A DNA stretch of 64,000 bases from Streptomyces sp. NBC_01549 (lineage in GTDB: Bacteria > Actinomycetota > Actinomycetes > Streptomycetales > Streptomycetaceae), in assembly GCF_026339955.1 (NCBI RefSeq), contig NZ_JAPEPW010000003.1:248001-312000 (forward strand). Reading direction: 5' to 3'. Shown here piece by piece: positions 34,438 to 43,613 of the stretch. The translations under genes and the position numbers were made by a program. Under the pieces are notes generated by a model. It did no database searches. It was not told the DNA's origin and saw nothing but the letters and a program-made list of their open reading frames with translations. The first letter of the stretch is position 1, and each line of letters begins with the position of its first letter.

Positions 34438-36934
34438 CCGGGGCGTCCTTGCGGATCACGGTCAGCGGCAGCAGCTTGTGGTCCCGGGTCGCGCGAACCT
34501 TCCGCAGGACCGCGCTGGCCTCCTCGATCTCCTCGCGCTCGTCCTGGGGGAGCTTGCTGAGCCGGTCACGCATGGTGTCGGCGACGGTCGTGAAGGCGGT
34601 GATCTGGTCGGCGAGGTTGCGGACGACGAAGTCGTCGGCGTCCATGGCCTTGGCAGTCTCGCGGTCGGCCCGCAGGTCGTTGACGTGCTCTTCGATCGCG
34701 GGCAGGTAGGACGGGTCGGGGCGATAGAAGCCGCAGCCGGCGCACTGAAAGCGAATCGCGCAGGCTTTGCCGCCCGCCTTGACGTTGCTGGGCTCGCGAC
34801 AGTTGCCGAACGGGACGGCGACCGATTGCGCCTCGTAGTCGGCGGTGCTGGTGAACGGTGCCGGCCGTCCGGAACGGTCGATGGTGTGCTGCCGCATGGT
34901 CGTGATCGCTTCGCGTTTCCGCTTCAGGGACACCTGGTAGTACGACATCGTGGTGACGATCGACCGGTGGTCCATGAGCTCTTTGAGCACGTCAACGGGG
35001 ACGCCGGCGTCGGCGTAACGCTGGGCATAGGCGTGCCGGAACGCGTAGAGGAAGATCAGCGAGCGGTCGAACGGCAGCCTGTTGCCGTGCTCGTCCAGTT
35101 CGTCGCTCAGCAGCACCGGGATGGCCGCGACCCAGTCCCGCATCGCGTTGGCCAGGTTGGACCCCATGTGCGCGATCCCGCTGCGGCCAGTGATCGACGG
35201 GAACAGGTACTTCCGGCTGCGGGAGGGAACCTCCAGCTGACGTCGACGGGACTGCCAGGTCCTGATCACCGCGGCGGTCTCGCGGGTGATCGGCAGCTTG
35301 CGGCCGTAGCGGCGCTTCTTGACGTTGTCCCAGATCAGGGTGTCTTCGACTCCGTGGGTCTCCACGCACTCGAGCCGCAGGCTGGCGATCTCGACGGGAC
35401 GGCGGCCGGTATCACGTAGGACCAAGTAGGCCGTCTGCATCATCAGCTCGACGTCGGCCGGCTCCATCTCGCCGTAGCGGAAGCCGGCTCCCATCAGGGC
35501 AAGGTGGGCATCGAGCTGGGCGATGACGGGCTCAGGGACGGCCCGGCCGGCGGCGTCCTCGCTCGTCTCCTCGGGCGGCAGGACCAGTGTTTTGTCCCGG
35601 TCGAAGCTGCCGGGCATGCCGGTCAGCATGTCCGTCTTGCGGCCGAAGTCGACGATTTCCATGAAGTAGCCGAACGACTGCTGGCGATGGTTTCGGCTGG
35701 CGAGTTCGTCATCGGTGGTGCGTCGGATGCGGCTCATCGCGGTGAAGACCGCCTGCATGTCGGCGAACCGCAGCTTCGTGTAGTCCTGGCCCCCGCCGGG
35801 CCGTGCATGCAGTGCATCGGAAGCGACGACGCAAGCAGCGAACACCTGCTTGAACTTGCCACTGTCCAAGCTGACCGTGGTGGCCCATGTCTTGATCACC
35901 TCTCGGAGCCACGGCTGGCGGATGGCGGAAGCGTCGACCTGCCCCGGGCGGCTGCGGCGCCCGCCCAGCGCCGGGGACCGCAGATTCATCCAGCCCAGGT
36001 CCCACGTGTCGGCATCGGTGGGCGTCAGGCCGCGGAACGACAGAGAGGCTCGGCGCAGGCCTCGAACGGTCTCCCGGATCAAGGCCGCGAGGTTGTGGTG
36101 CTGGTAGATCCCCTCGATGAAGGCCGCGACGTCCACCGTCAGCAGGCTCGGGACGCCCTCCAGCCGGCGGGTCAGATGGCGGGTGGCCATCGGCTCGATG
36201 ATGCCGCCGCGGGCATCCCGTTGCTGCAGTGCGTAGAGAAGCTCCCAGCGGACAGGGTCCTCCAGGTCCCGCAGGGTGAACTGGTGGGTGAGCAGACGTG
36301 TGGCCACTTGCCGGGCCCATTGCTCGGGGTCGCGGGTCGCGCCCGCCCTCTTGTCACGGTCCCACCGCTGGACGTGCGTGCCGCAGAGTCCCGCGACCAC
36401 TCGCTGGTTGAAGCAGCCCCGGACGATGCAGGTCGGCCTTGCTTCCAGCGGCTCCGCAGTGGTGACAGCCAGCCATTCCTCGACTGTGGTTTCCGGATTC
36501 CGGCGCCGGCGCCAACGCGAGTAGTGGGTGCGGCAGATCTTGCCGCTGTAGGCCGGCCGTTCGCATCTGCCGGAGAGACCTTCCAGAGCGCATGGCTCGC
36601 GTTCGGACCCCCATTTCGTGCGGATCCGTCGGGGCCGCTGGTAGGTGGCGACGAACTCTTCCCGGCTCAGCGTGCTGATCCTGTGAGCATCCAGGCAGTG
36701 CCGGCAGAGCAGGTTGCGGGAGGGCATCACGGTCCAGCACGAGGTGGTGGCGCACTTCGAGGCCGAGGTGCGCGGGTTGTCCACGTCGCCGTCGAAGAAC
36801 CATGCCTGCTGGGACCACTCGCCCGGCCGCCAGAGAGGATCGACCTGGTCCTGCAGCCAGCTCGTCCAGGCCGTCAGGTCGAGGGGAACGACGTCGGAGT
36901 GCGGCTCCGCTGTGATCGGGGCGGGACTGGTCAC
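34427..36934 (-). CDS. TnpB-like large tyrosine recombinase of a Tn554-type transposon
   Basis: An 835-residue protein. The N-terminal region carries several Cys/His clusters (CWTVMPSRNLLCRHCLDAH, CERPAYSGKICRTHY, CIVRGCFNQRVVAGLCGTH), probably zinc-binding. The C-terminal part is a tyrosine recombinase: Arg in VLRDTGRRPVEIASLRL, YAFRHAYAQRY, then DHRSIVTTMSYYQVS with the Tyr. The HxxR box lacks its first His. A final Cys cluster (CAIRFQCAGCGFYRPD) follows. It overlaps the upstream tnpA-like gene by ATGA. Confidence 0.87.
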   Translation of the reverse strand: MTSPAPITAEPHSDVVPLDLTAWTSWLQDQVDPLWRPGEWSQQAWFFDGDVDNPRTSASKCATTSCWTVMPSRNLLCRHCLDAHRISTLSREEFVATYQRPRRIRTKWGSEREPCALEGLSGRCERPAYSGKICRTHYSRWRRRRNPETTVEEWLAVTTAEPLEARPTCIVRGCFNQRVVAGLCGTHVQRWDRDKRAGATRDPEQWARQVATRLLTHQFTLRDLEDPVRWELLYALQQRDARGGIIEPMATRHLTRRLEGVPSLLTVDVAAFIEGIYQHHNLAALIRETVRGLRRASLSFRGLTPTDADTWDLGWMNLRSPALGGRRSRPGQVDASAIRQPWLREVIKTWATTVSLDSGKFKQVFAACVVASDALHARPGGGQDYTKLRFADMQAVFTAMSRIRRTTDDELASRNHRQQSFGYFMEIVDFGRKTDMLTGMPGSFDRDKTLVLPPEETSEDAAGRAVPEPVIAQLDAHLALMGAGFRYGEMEPADVELMMQTAYLVLRDTGRRPVEIASLRLECVETHGVEDTLIWDNVKKRRYGRKLPITRETAAVIRTWQSRRRQLEVPSRSRKYLFPSITGRSGIAHMGSNLANAMRDWVAAIPVLLSDELDEHGNRLPFDRSLIFLYAFRHAYAQRYADAGVPVDVLKELMDHRSIVTTMSYYQVSLKRKREAITTMRQHTIDRSGRPAPFTSTADYEAQSVAVPFGNCREPSNVKAGGKACAIRFQCAGCGFYRPDPSYLPAIEEHVNDLRADRETAKAMDADDFVVRNLADQITAFTTVADTMRDRLSKLPQDEREEIEEASAVLRKVRATRDHKLLPLTVIRKDAPDAC

Positions 36935-38076
36935 GAGCGCCTCCCTGCTGCCACCAGCTCGACTGCCGCCCGCTTGTCCGCGTCACTGGCGTGCAAGTAG
37001 GGAGTCAGCGAGGACCGGGAGACGTGCCCCATCAGGTCCTGGACCACGTCCTCGTCGACGCCGGCGCGGACCCAGGCCGTGGCCGCCCCGTGCCGCAGCA
37101 TGTGCGGACGTGCGGTGAGCTGGGTCTTCTTCGCCAGCCGGTCGAAGAGCTCCTTCGCCGTGCCGTAGCGCATCGGTCGCCCGAGCGGGACGTGGAAGAG
37201 GTTCACGAAGACCATGTCGCAATCGGCCGCCTCGGGGACCTCGTCCCGTTCGAGCTGGTAGTCCGCATAGAGCCCGGCGAGGTCCTCGGTCACCGGGATA
37301 ACCCGGGCGAAGCGGGACTTGGCCAGGGCTCCGTTGGCGTTGTTCGCCCGCCGCCGGACGTGAATGTGCGGGCCCTCGACCCGGCATCCGAGCATCCGTG
37401 AGTCGCTGAGCAGGTGCATGTCCTGACGGCGTAGTCCCAGTGCCTCGCTGATCCGCTCTCCAGTGCAGCCGAGCAGGGCGATCAGGAACCGGTCGCGGGC
37501 CCGCGTGGCGACCTGGAACAGCTGGTCAGCCTCCTCCGGAGGCAGATACTCCACGGCCTCTTCGGACGGCTCCGGCAGCTTGAGGATCTTCGTCCTCACG
37601 GTGCGGAACTGGCCGTCCTCGCCCGCATCCTTGCCCGGGGGAAGCCAGCTCAGGTACTTCGGTTCCGACAGCCGGCCCACAAGCTCCGCGTCCACCCACT
37701 CATTGCGCGAGCAGAACCGCAAGAACTCGCAGACCCCGGTCATCACCGCGTTCGCGGACTTCTCCATCCGGAAGCGCGGCGGGGACGACAACCGCGGGCT
37801 GCGTGGAGGTAGCGGCTCGTCCACCAGCCAACGCAGGAACCGGGCCAGGTCGAGCAGCGTGATCGACTTCCAATCGAGGCCACGTTCGGAGCACCAGGTC
37901 AGCAGCAGAGCGGAACGGATGCCGTACGCCTTCTCGGTGTTGAACGACCGACCCATGTCCCGCAACGAAGCCAGGAACAGGCAGGACTCATGGTGAAGCC
38001 GGTACGACTCATCGACCACGACCCACAGCGGGCCCCCGTCGACCGGGGACTCGGCGCATGCAGCACGGAACTTCAT
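36931..38076 (-). CDS. TnpA-like tyrosine recombinase of a Tn554-type transposon
   Basis: A 381-residue recombinase starting MKFRAACAESPVDGGPLWVV. The core-binding domain (GLDWKSITLLDLARFLRWLV) precedes the catalytic domain: Arg in ALLGCTGERISEALGLR, HMLRHGAATAW (HxxR), GHVSRSSLTPYLH with the Tyr. It is the first gene of a three-gene module in the Tn554 order A, B, C. The element ends were not found. The proteins are all intact, so the module may be functional. Confidence 0.9.
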   Translation of the reverse strand: MKFRAACAESPVDGGPLWVVVDESYRLHHESCLFLASLRDMGRSFNTEKAYGIRSALLLTWCSERGLDWKSITLLDLARFLRWLVDEPLPPRSPRLSSPPRFRMEKSANAVMTGVCEFLRFCSRNEWVDAELVGRLSEPKYLSWLPPGKDAGEDGQFRTVRTKILKLPEPSEEAVEYLPPEEADQLFQVATRARDRFLIALLGCTGERISEALGLRRQDMHLLSDSRMLGCRVEGPHIHVRRRANNANGALAKSRFARVIPVTEDLAGLYADYQLERDEVPEAADCDMVFVNLFHVPLGRPMRYGTAKELFDRLAKKTQLTARPHMLRHGAATAWVRAGVDEDVVQDLMGHVSRSSLTPYLHASDADKRAAVELVAAGRRS

Positions 38077-38248
38077 GACACCGATGACTGACCGTCAAGA
38101 CGTGCCTCACAACCAACAGATATCTCACAGTCACACGGACTGATGAGCCCATGTGCCTCACACAACAAGGGCAAGATCAGGACCGCAGATAACGATCACG
38201 ATCGTCGCGTACGTTGAGGCGTAGGAGCCTCCCGAGCACCCGTGCAGA

Positions 38249-38275
38249 GCCCCGGACCAGCAATCGGTCCGGGGC
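38249..38275. terminator. stem-loop
   Basis: A 10-bp perfect stem (GCCCCGGACC/GGTCCGGGGC) with a 7-base loop. It lies between the recombinase promoter region and a small rightward gene. Without a U-tract it may be a Streptomyces-type terminator. Confidence 0.5.
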
Positions 38276-38352
38276 GCTGCTGTGTGCAGTGAAGGGCGGT
38301 CGGTGGTGTTGTCTCGGTGGGTGGGTACGGGAGGCCGGGATGCCGGAGAGCG

Positions 38353-38589
38353 ATGACATTCCGAGGTCGGCGCCCAGACCGCCAGCCTTTGGAGGAGCAG
38401 CTGCGCTCAGCAGCCGGGGACACAAAAAGGCACAAGTACATCGCTGAGGAGATCCGACGGACCCTGCAAATCTTGGTGCCAGGGCTCCTGGCCGCCGCCG
38501 AGCGGGTTGATCGTGATGTCCCGCATGCCGAACTAGCGGAACTCGTCAGCTGGCTGAAGCACTTCCCGCCTTCGTCAGCACCACAGTGA
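38353..38589 (+). CDS. small protein of unknown function
   Basis: About 78 residues from ATG 38353, with GGAGAG close before it. The mostly helical body (KYIAEEIRRTLQILVPGLLA, VPHAELAELVSWLKHFPP) looks like genuine coding sequence. The basic N terminus is less convincing and the start may differ. It converges on the winged-helix genes, sharing the terminator at 38724. Confidence 0.45.
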   Translation: MTFRGRRPDRQPLEEQLRSAAGDTKRHKYIAEEIRRTLQILVPGLLAAAERVDRDVPHAELAELVSWLKHFPPSSAPQ

Positions 38590-38723
38590 AGCAGCGCCAC
38601 GCCGTGGGGTGCGGCGCCGTCGGGACCGAAATGAGGTGGGTGACGAGCTGTTGGCCCTGTGCCGATGGATCTTTGCCCACCTACGCGGGGAACTCTGGTG
38701 TCGGCATCGACACCGAGCACGCG

Positions 38724-38755
38724 ATCGGCGCTGCACCCGGAGGTGCAGCGCCGAT
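38724..38755. terminator. bidirectional stem-loop terminator
   Basis: A perfect 14-bp stem (ATCGGCGCTGCACC and its complement) with a CGGA loop, placed 25 bp after the stop of the leftward gene at 38780 and after the rightward gene ending at 38589. Confidence 0.75.
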
Positions 38756-38779
38756 GTCCGTACGAGGCCGACGACCGGG

Positions 38780-39253
38780 TCAGCCGACGGCGTGCAGCGA
38801 GCCGCGGCGCTTGCCTGCGGCGGCCTTCTTGGCGGCGGCGAGGGCGGCCCGCTTCTTGCGCTGTTCGGCGAGCTGGTCCTGGTAAGCGGCGACGGCCTTG
38901 TGGTAGCTCGCCACGTAGTTCCTGTTGTCCAGGCGGTCCGCCTTGGGCATCGCCTTCACGGCAGCTTCGGCGTCCTCGGGACAGGCGTAGCCGGCCAGCA
39001 TCGGGTTGATCTGGTAGACGCCGTTGCGGACCTTCTTAACGAGCTTGGCCAGCTCGAGCTCCCGTAGCGCGGCGTTCACGCTGGGGCGGCTGAGCCCGAG
39101 CAGCTCACCGAGGGCGGCCTGGTCGATGCTGATGCGGCCGCCGGCCTCGCTGCGTCCCCGGAGCTTGAGCAGCGCGCGGTAGGCGGCGGGCGGCAGGTCC
39201 AGGTCGGCGAGAAGGCTGTCGGCGTTGGTCGCCGCCCACTTCAAGGTGCTCAC
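38780..39253 (-). CDS. winged-helix protein, RepL-like
   Basis: A 157-residue protein from GTG 39253. A winged helix (RISIDQAALGELLGLSRPSV, NAALRELELAKLVKKVRNGV) ends in VYQINPMLAGY, a pattern seen in RepL-type plasmid replication/maintenance proteins. The C terminus is Lys/Ala-rich. It overlaps the upstream gene by GTGA and is a paralogue of it. Role in replication or regulation is not established. Confidence 0.7.
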   Translation of the reverse strand: MSTLKWAATNADSLLADLDLPPAAYRALLKLRGRSEAGGRISIDQAALGELLGLSRPSVNAALRELELAKLVKKVRNGVYQINPMLAGYACPEDAEAAVKAMPKADRLDNRNYVASYHKAVAAYQDQLAEQRKKRAALAAAKKAAAGKRRGSLHAVG

Positions 39254-39735
39254 TGGGCTGTTCCCTCCTCCTGGCGCTGGGCACGGGCCAACCGGCGTTC
39301 AGCGCGTTCTTCGGCCCGCTTCTTGCGCAGTTCCTCGATCGCCTCGCGCATGTGCTCCAGCGACGGGAACCGCACGAGCTGCGGCAGGCTCTCATCCTTG
39401 CGGATGTTCGCGATCGTCTTGTCCTGGTCGACCTGGACGTACTCGGCTTCGACCAGCTCCGTGCCCGGGATGAACTCAGCTACACGGTACGAGTAGGGCG
39501 GGTTGAACTGGTAGACGCCCCGGCGCACCTTGAAGACGATGCCGTGCGACATCACTTCCCCGAGGGCCTCGTTGATCTTCGCTCGCTGCACGTCCAGGAC
39601 CGTCGACATCTCCTCCTGGGTCAGCCGGATCTGCCCGCCAGCCTTCTGGCAGGCGATCATCAGCAGGATCAGCCGCAGCGGCAGGGCCTCACGGAAGTAC
39701 TGCGCGATCAGGAAGAAGAACTCCAGCGAGTCCAT
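39250..39735 (-). CDS. winged-helix protein, RepL-like, 5' end uncertain
   Basis: From ATG 39735, 161 residues: MDSLEFFFLIAQYFREALPL, then a winged helix (QIRLTQEEMSTVLDVQRAKI) ending GVYQFNPPYSYRVAEF. A charged Arg/Glu tail follows. Upstream of 39735 the frame stays protein-like (LRPFHDTPERPKAF) until it meets a transposase fragment near 39788, so the native N terminus may have been longer and lost. Paired with the overlapping 38780 gene. Confidence 0.65.
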   Translation of the reverse strand: MDSLEFFFLIAQYFREALPLRLILLMIACQKAGGQIRLTQEEMSTVLDVQRAKINEALGEVMSHGIVFKVRRGVYQFNPPYSYRVAEFIPGTELVEAEYVQVDQDKTIANIRKDESLPQLVRFPSLEHMREAIEELRKKRAEERAERRLARAQRQEEGTAQ

Positions 39736-39787
39736 GGAGAACGCCTTGGGGCGCTCGGGGGTGTCGTGGAAAGGCCGCAACACCGAG

Positions 39788-40336
39788 CCCAGCGCGGGGA
39801 TCATCGACAGCCAGTCGGTGGATGCCTCCGAGACCGTCGGTGAGGACAGTCGCGGATATGACGGCGGGAAGTCGCGTGACGGGCGCAAACGCCACATCCT
39901 GACCGATAGCGACGGTCTGCTCCTGGAGGTGACCGTGACCACGGCTGATGTGCACGACTCCAAGGCCGCCCCCGCGCTGCTGGAGACCTTCATGGACCAG
40001 CCGGGCCGGCTGCTGAAGCTGGTGTGGGCCGACAGTGCCTACCAGGGGCCGGCGCTGGCAGAGGCGTTGGCACTTCACGGAGTGCGGACCGAGGTCGTGC
40101 GCCGCTCCGACGGACAGCGCGGATTTGTCGCACTGGCCCGCAGGTGGGTGGTGGAGCGAACACTGAGCTGGCTTTCCCGCTCACGCCGCCTCAACCGCGA
40201 CCACGAACGCCGCCCCGACCACCACGCCCAGATGGTGTGGTGGGCCGCCGTGATCAGGCTGTCCCGGCGCCTGGCCGTGGACGCTCCGCGCTGGCCGGAG
40301 AAGCGTCCCGGCCGACTGCTCCGGGCGCGGGTGTGA
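39788..40336 (+). pseudogene. IS5-family transposase, C-terminal two thirds
   Basis: The segment begins PSAGIIDSQSVDASETVGED (with the first catalytic Asp) and continues through YDGGKSRDGRKRHILTDSDG, LVWADSAYQGPALAEAL (second Asp) and RWVVERTLSWLSRSRRLNRD (Glu). The N-terminal third is absent. It differs from the IS5-like pair at 2.7 and 26.3 kb (about the IS1031/DDE_Tnp_1 subgroup). Both neighbouring leftward genes are disturbed at its edges. Confidence 0.8.
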
Positions 40337-40820
40337 ACCGTCCGTCCGTCGCCCGCACCAGCCAGCCCCGCTTCTCCAGCACGTAGGCACGGTGCCGGAT
40401 CTTCTCCACCTCGTTCTTGATCTCCGCTTCCCGGCCCACCGCCCGCGTCAGCTCCACCCCGTTCACCGGCCCCGAAGCGGCCACCACCGCGGCGAACACC
40501 TCCCGATCCAGGCCGCTGAGCACCTCCTCGCCCATGCCCGACCGCCACACCGGCGGCCGCTCGCCATGCCCCGCGCCCGGGCCGCCCGATCCCACGGCGG
40601 CAGCCATCTCACCACCAGACGGCACGGAAACCGGCGTATTCCCCGGGCTCTCCCCGGCCAGCACCGACACGAGCTCCTCACGCCCCACCCGGGCCCGCTC
40701 GACCCGCTCCCGCGCGGCATCCACCTCCGCCTGAACCTGCTCCAGAACCTCCGTCCAGGACTCCAGATCCTGCCTCGCCCGCGCCTCACGCTGTTCCATC
40801 AACCCCAGCACCGACGGCAT
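40254..40820 (-). CDS. ISKra4-type accessory protein without its transposase
   Basis: The ATG at 40820 follows GGAGGG. About 188 residues beginning MPSVLGLMEQREARARQDLE, a coiled coil, then a winged-helix-like end (NEVEKIRHRAYVLEKRGWLV). The layout and first residues match the accessory gene at 19575-20078. The last 27 residues are read from the transposase fragment, so the C terminus may be foreign. No ISKra4 transposase follows. Confidence 0.55.
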   Translation of the reverse strand: MPSVLGLMEQREARARQDLESWTEVLEQVQAEVDAARERVERARVGREELVSVLAGESPGNTPVSVPSGGEMAAAVGSGGPGAGHGERPPVWRSGMGEEVLSGLDREVFAAVVAASGPVNGVELTRAVGREAEIKNEVEKIRHRAYVLEKRGWLVRATDGRFTPAPGAVGRDASPASAERPRPGAGTA

Positions 40821-40894
40821 CGCACCCTCCTCGATCCACAACAAGCCGTCCGCTGCCTGCCCCTACCCCAGGACGATCATGCCCCGCACACGAA

Positions 40895-40923
40895 GAAGTC
40901 CCTGTTCATCGAACAGGGACTTC
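40895..40923. terminator. rho-independent-type stem-loop
   Basis: A perfect 13-bp stem (GAAGTCCCTGTTC and its complement) with a 3-base loop ATC, followed by CTTTGCC. Confidence 0.7.
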
Positions 40924-41108
40924 CTTTGCCACAACGCACTTATACGACGGCGACCCCGCGTCCAAGACTGCCCTCCCCGCGATCACAACCCCAAGATCAT
41001 CCCAGATCTCAGCCAAGTTGACGACGCCGCAAATCCTGCCCAGAGCAGCTGAAATCCCGGGCGACCCCGCAAAGGAAGTCGCGGCCCCTGACAGTGGATC
41101 TGCCGGGT

Positions 41109-41642
41109 TCAGCGACAGAGCTCCATGAGGGTGTCATCGAATTCGGGGAACTCCTGGGCGGCCAGCTCGATCACTGCAGCGGGTGACCGACGCCAGCCCG
41201 GTGCGAACCGTTCAGCGACGGCCGTCAGCTCCTGGTTGGGGCGCGGGGTCCAGGCGGGCTCGTATGAGGTGGCTGCTTCCCAGGGGCCGAAGCCGCCAGC
41301 CAGCAGCCACAGGAAGTCGCCCAGATCGCGCGCGACAACACCGGTCTCCCCCTCCGACCCGAGGAAGACGACCGGTTGATCGGCCAGCGGCTGGCTCGGG
41401 CGGACGAGCCAGAACGCTGCATACCCGCCCGAGCCGTCCTGGCCGAACACGCGGAAGTCGTCGCCGTCCAGTTCGCCGTTCCCGGTCCATGCTTGGAACC
41501 AGTCGGTGGTCTCCTCAGCGGACAGGAAAGTCGCGAAGGGCTCGAAGTCGACCCCGTCACCGCCTGCGTAGTCGAAGGGAACGGCCATCGCAGCGGCGAG
41601 CGCAGCAGGGAACTGTCGATCATCGGTGGGCGTCACCCGCAC
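41109..41642 (-). CDS. SMI1/KNR4 (SUKH)-like family protein
   Basis: A 177-residue soluble protein. The pattern QDGSGGYAAFWLVRPSQPLA, PVVFLGSEGETGVVARDLGD and FLWLLAGGFGPWEA resembles the SUKH/SMI1-KNR4 fold, which includes many immunity proteins against contact-dependent toxins. It ends ELAAQEFPEFDDTLMELCR. No toxin gene lies beside it. The region is otherwise IS-derived, so it may be an orphan immunity gene. Confidence 0.7.
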   Translation of the reverse strand: MRVTPTDDRQFPAALAAAMAVPFDYAGGDGVDFEPFATFLSAEETTDWFQAWTGNGELDGDDFRVFGQDGSGGYAAFWLVRPSQPLADQPVVFLGSEGETGVVARDLGDFLWLLAGGFGPWEAATSYEPAWTPRPNQELTAVAERFAPGWRRSPAAVIELAAQEFPEFDDTLMELCR

Positions 41643-42034
41643 AGGCTAACGAGGTAGTCAGACAGACGGTCAAGATCTAACGTCACGGGGCAATCGTGGT
41701 CCCGCAGCCGTCTCACCCAATCCAGTCCACGCAGGTCAACGCGATCCAGCCGCCTAACTTCGTTGCGATAGGTCACCTCCGTCCGGGGCCCTGGTGGGCC
41801 TGAAGGGTGCCCTGCGATTTCACCGCGTCGACGGCCCGCCTGCCTCCGTGGACGACGCGGTCGATTCCGTCCGGCGGTCCGGCCTGCCTCGGTGGACGAC
41901 CGCCCTACGGCTGACGCGCCACTGTCGAGGAAGGCGGACACATGCCCACAGCGAGTCTACGACTTTCGATCGGCGTTTCGCTCGCGCGCATAATCGGATC
42001 CGAGGCATCCGGGAACCCTGCGGGGTTGCCGCTG
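41643..42034. other. non-coding or decayed stretch before the catabolic regulon
   Basis: About 390 bp. A leftward open frame ending at 41633 contains YRNEVRRLDRVDLRGLDWV, which looks protein-like over some 50 residues but has no recognisable start or family. The remainder shows nothing. Confidence 0.4.
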
Positions 42035-42054
42035 GCGCAACCATGATTGCGATC
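42035..42054 (+). promoter_or_regulatory. putative IclR operator upstream of the MFS gene
   Basis: GCGCAACCATGATTGCGATC, an imperfect palindrome centred 145 bp before the MFS start. It shares 17 or more of 20 bases with sites at 45824 (opposite strand) and 46852. Confidence 0.75.
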
Positions 42055-42189
42055 TGCGGCTCGATCTTGTTCTAGCCCCTGGCCGACCTTACTTTCATGA
42101 CAGCCCGGACGGGTAGCTCGCGTCTTGCGTCACCGTCCGCCCAGCGCCACCAAGGGCAATCGAACTTTCGATGACAAGGACGGCCTGAC

Positions 42190-43542
42190 ATGGCAATGAC
42201 GCCCGTCAAACAACCACCCGTTCAACTACAGGCCAGTACCGCGGACCGTAACCGCAGACGGCTGCTGATCAAGCTGAAGCTCGCGACACAGATCGGCGAA
42301 GGCCTCGATGGCTACATCATCGGCGGCATCGGCATGGCTCTCGCCGCGCTCACGGCTGACCTGCACCTTTCCACGTTGTGGCAGGGCCTGGTCGGAGCCT
42401 CTCCGCTGATCGGCATCTTCGTCGGCGGCCCGGTCTTCGGCTGGCTGGCCGACCGGATGGGACGTCGGCCGGTCTTCCTGGTCGACATGGTGATCTTCCT
42501 TGTGGGGTCGGTCACGCAGTTCTTCGTCACCGACGGGCTGCAGCTGTTCGTGATCCGGCTGGTCATGGGCATCGCGATCGGCGGTGAGTACGCGATCGGT
42601 GCCCCGCTGCTGTCCGAGTACGCTCCGCGCCGCAACCGCGGCCGCCTGCTGGCCAGCCTGGAGGTCAGCTGGTACGTCGGCTACATGGTGGCGACCATCG
42701 TCGGCGCGGGACTGGCCCACGTGGACGGGGGCTGGCGCTGGACGCTCGGCAGCAGCGCGATCATCGCCGCGATCTGCCTGGCGCTGCGAGGAGGGGTTCC
42801 GGAGTCGGCGCGATGGCTGCTCAGCAAGGGCCGGCGCGCGGAGGCCGAGGAACTGATCGCCAAGTACGGCCTGGAGGTCGACGTCGAGGCCGAGGTGGCC
42901 GACGCGGAGCAGAAGGACAGCTTCCGGGCGCTGTTCAGCCGTACGCACATTCGCAGCACGATCTTCTCCAGCAGTTTCTGGGCCTTTCTGGTGCTGCCCT
43001 ACTTCGCCATCGGCACGTTCTGGACCAAGGTCTTCGACGCGCTCGGCCTGGGCAACGACGCGACCGCCGCGCTGCTGGTCTACGCGGTCACCGCGGTGCT
43101 GGGCGTCGCGCTGGGAACCGCGGTCGTCGACCGCATCGGCCGCCGCAAGCTGCTGATCCCGCCGTTCTGGATCACCGCCGCCAGCCTGGCAGTGGTCGCC
43201 CTGTGGCCCGACTCCACTCCGGTCGTCGTCATCGGCTTCCTCTTCTTCATCTTCCTGAACGCCGCGTCCAGCGCGCTGACGGCGGTCTACCCCCTTGAGG
43301 TGTTCCCGACCTCCGTCCGCACCACCGGCGTGGGCTTCGCGGCCGCCATGAGCCGTGTCGGCGCCGCCATCGGCACCTTCCTGCTGCCCATCGGCCTCAA
43401 CCACTTCGGCGTCGCTTTCGTGATGTGGACGGGAGCCGGTGTCCTGGCCCTCGGTGGTCTGGTCTCCCAGTTCCTCGCACCGGAGACCACGGACATGGAC
43501 CTCGCGCAGGCCGCGCGGAGCGCGCGTTCTCACCAGGACTGA
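42190..43542 (+). CDS. MFS transporter, sugar-porter type
   Basis: A 450-residue membrane transporter with twelve predicted helices. MFS motif A is GWLADRMGRRPVF between helices 2 and 3, and its counterpart in the second half is VVDRIGRRKLL. PESARWLLSKGRRAEAEELI in the central loop is the sugar-porter signature. An RBS-like AAGGACG precedes the ATG. It carries the first of the three operators and is followed by a strong terminator, so it is a single-gene transcript of the regulon. It should import the unknown growth substrate by H+ symport. Confidence 0.9.
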   Translation: MAMTPVKQPPVQLQASTADRNRRRLLIKLKLATQIGEGLDGYIIGGIGMALAALTADLHLSTLWQGLVGASPLIGIFVGGPVFGWLADRMGRRPVFLVDMVIFLVGSVTQFFVTDGLQLFVIRLVMGIAIGGEYAIGAPLLSEYAPRRNRGRLLASLEVSWYVGYMVATIVGAGLAHVDGGWRWTLGSSAIIAAICLALRGGVPESARWLLSKGRRAEAEELIAKYGLEVDVEAEVADAEQKDSFRALFSRTHIRSTIFSSSFWAFLVLPYFAIGTFWTKVFDALGLGNDATAALLVYAVTAVLGVALGTAVVDRIGRRKLLIPPFWITAASLAVVALWPDSTPVVVIGFLFFIFLNAASSALTAVYPLEVFPTSVRTTGVGFAAAMSRVGAAIGTFLLPIGLNHFGVAFVMWTGAGVLALGGLVSQFLAPETTDMDLAQAARSARSHQD

Positions 43543-43573
43543 CCCTTCCGGGGCACACCGGGGCCCCGACGAC

Positions 43574-43613
43574 GCCTGTGGCCACGACGGAAGCTTCCGT
43601 CGTGGCCACAGGC
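43574..43613. terminator. perfect 40-bp palindromic terminator
   Basis: Two exactly complementary 20-base halves (GCCTGTGGCCACGACGGAAG and its complement) with no spacer, 32 bp after the MFS stop, followed by TTTCTCG. Confidence 0.88.
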
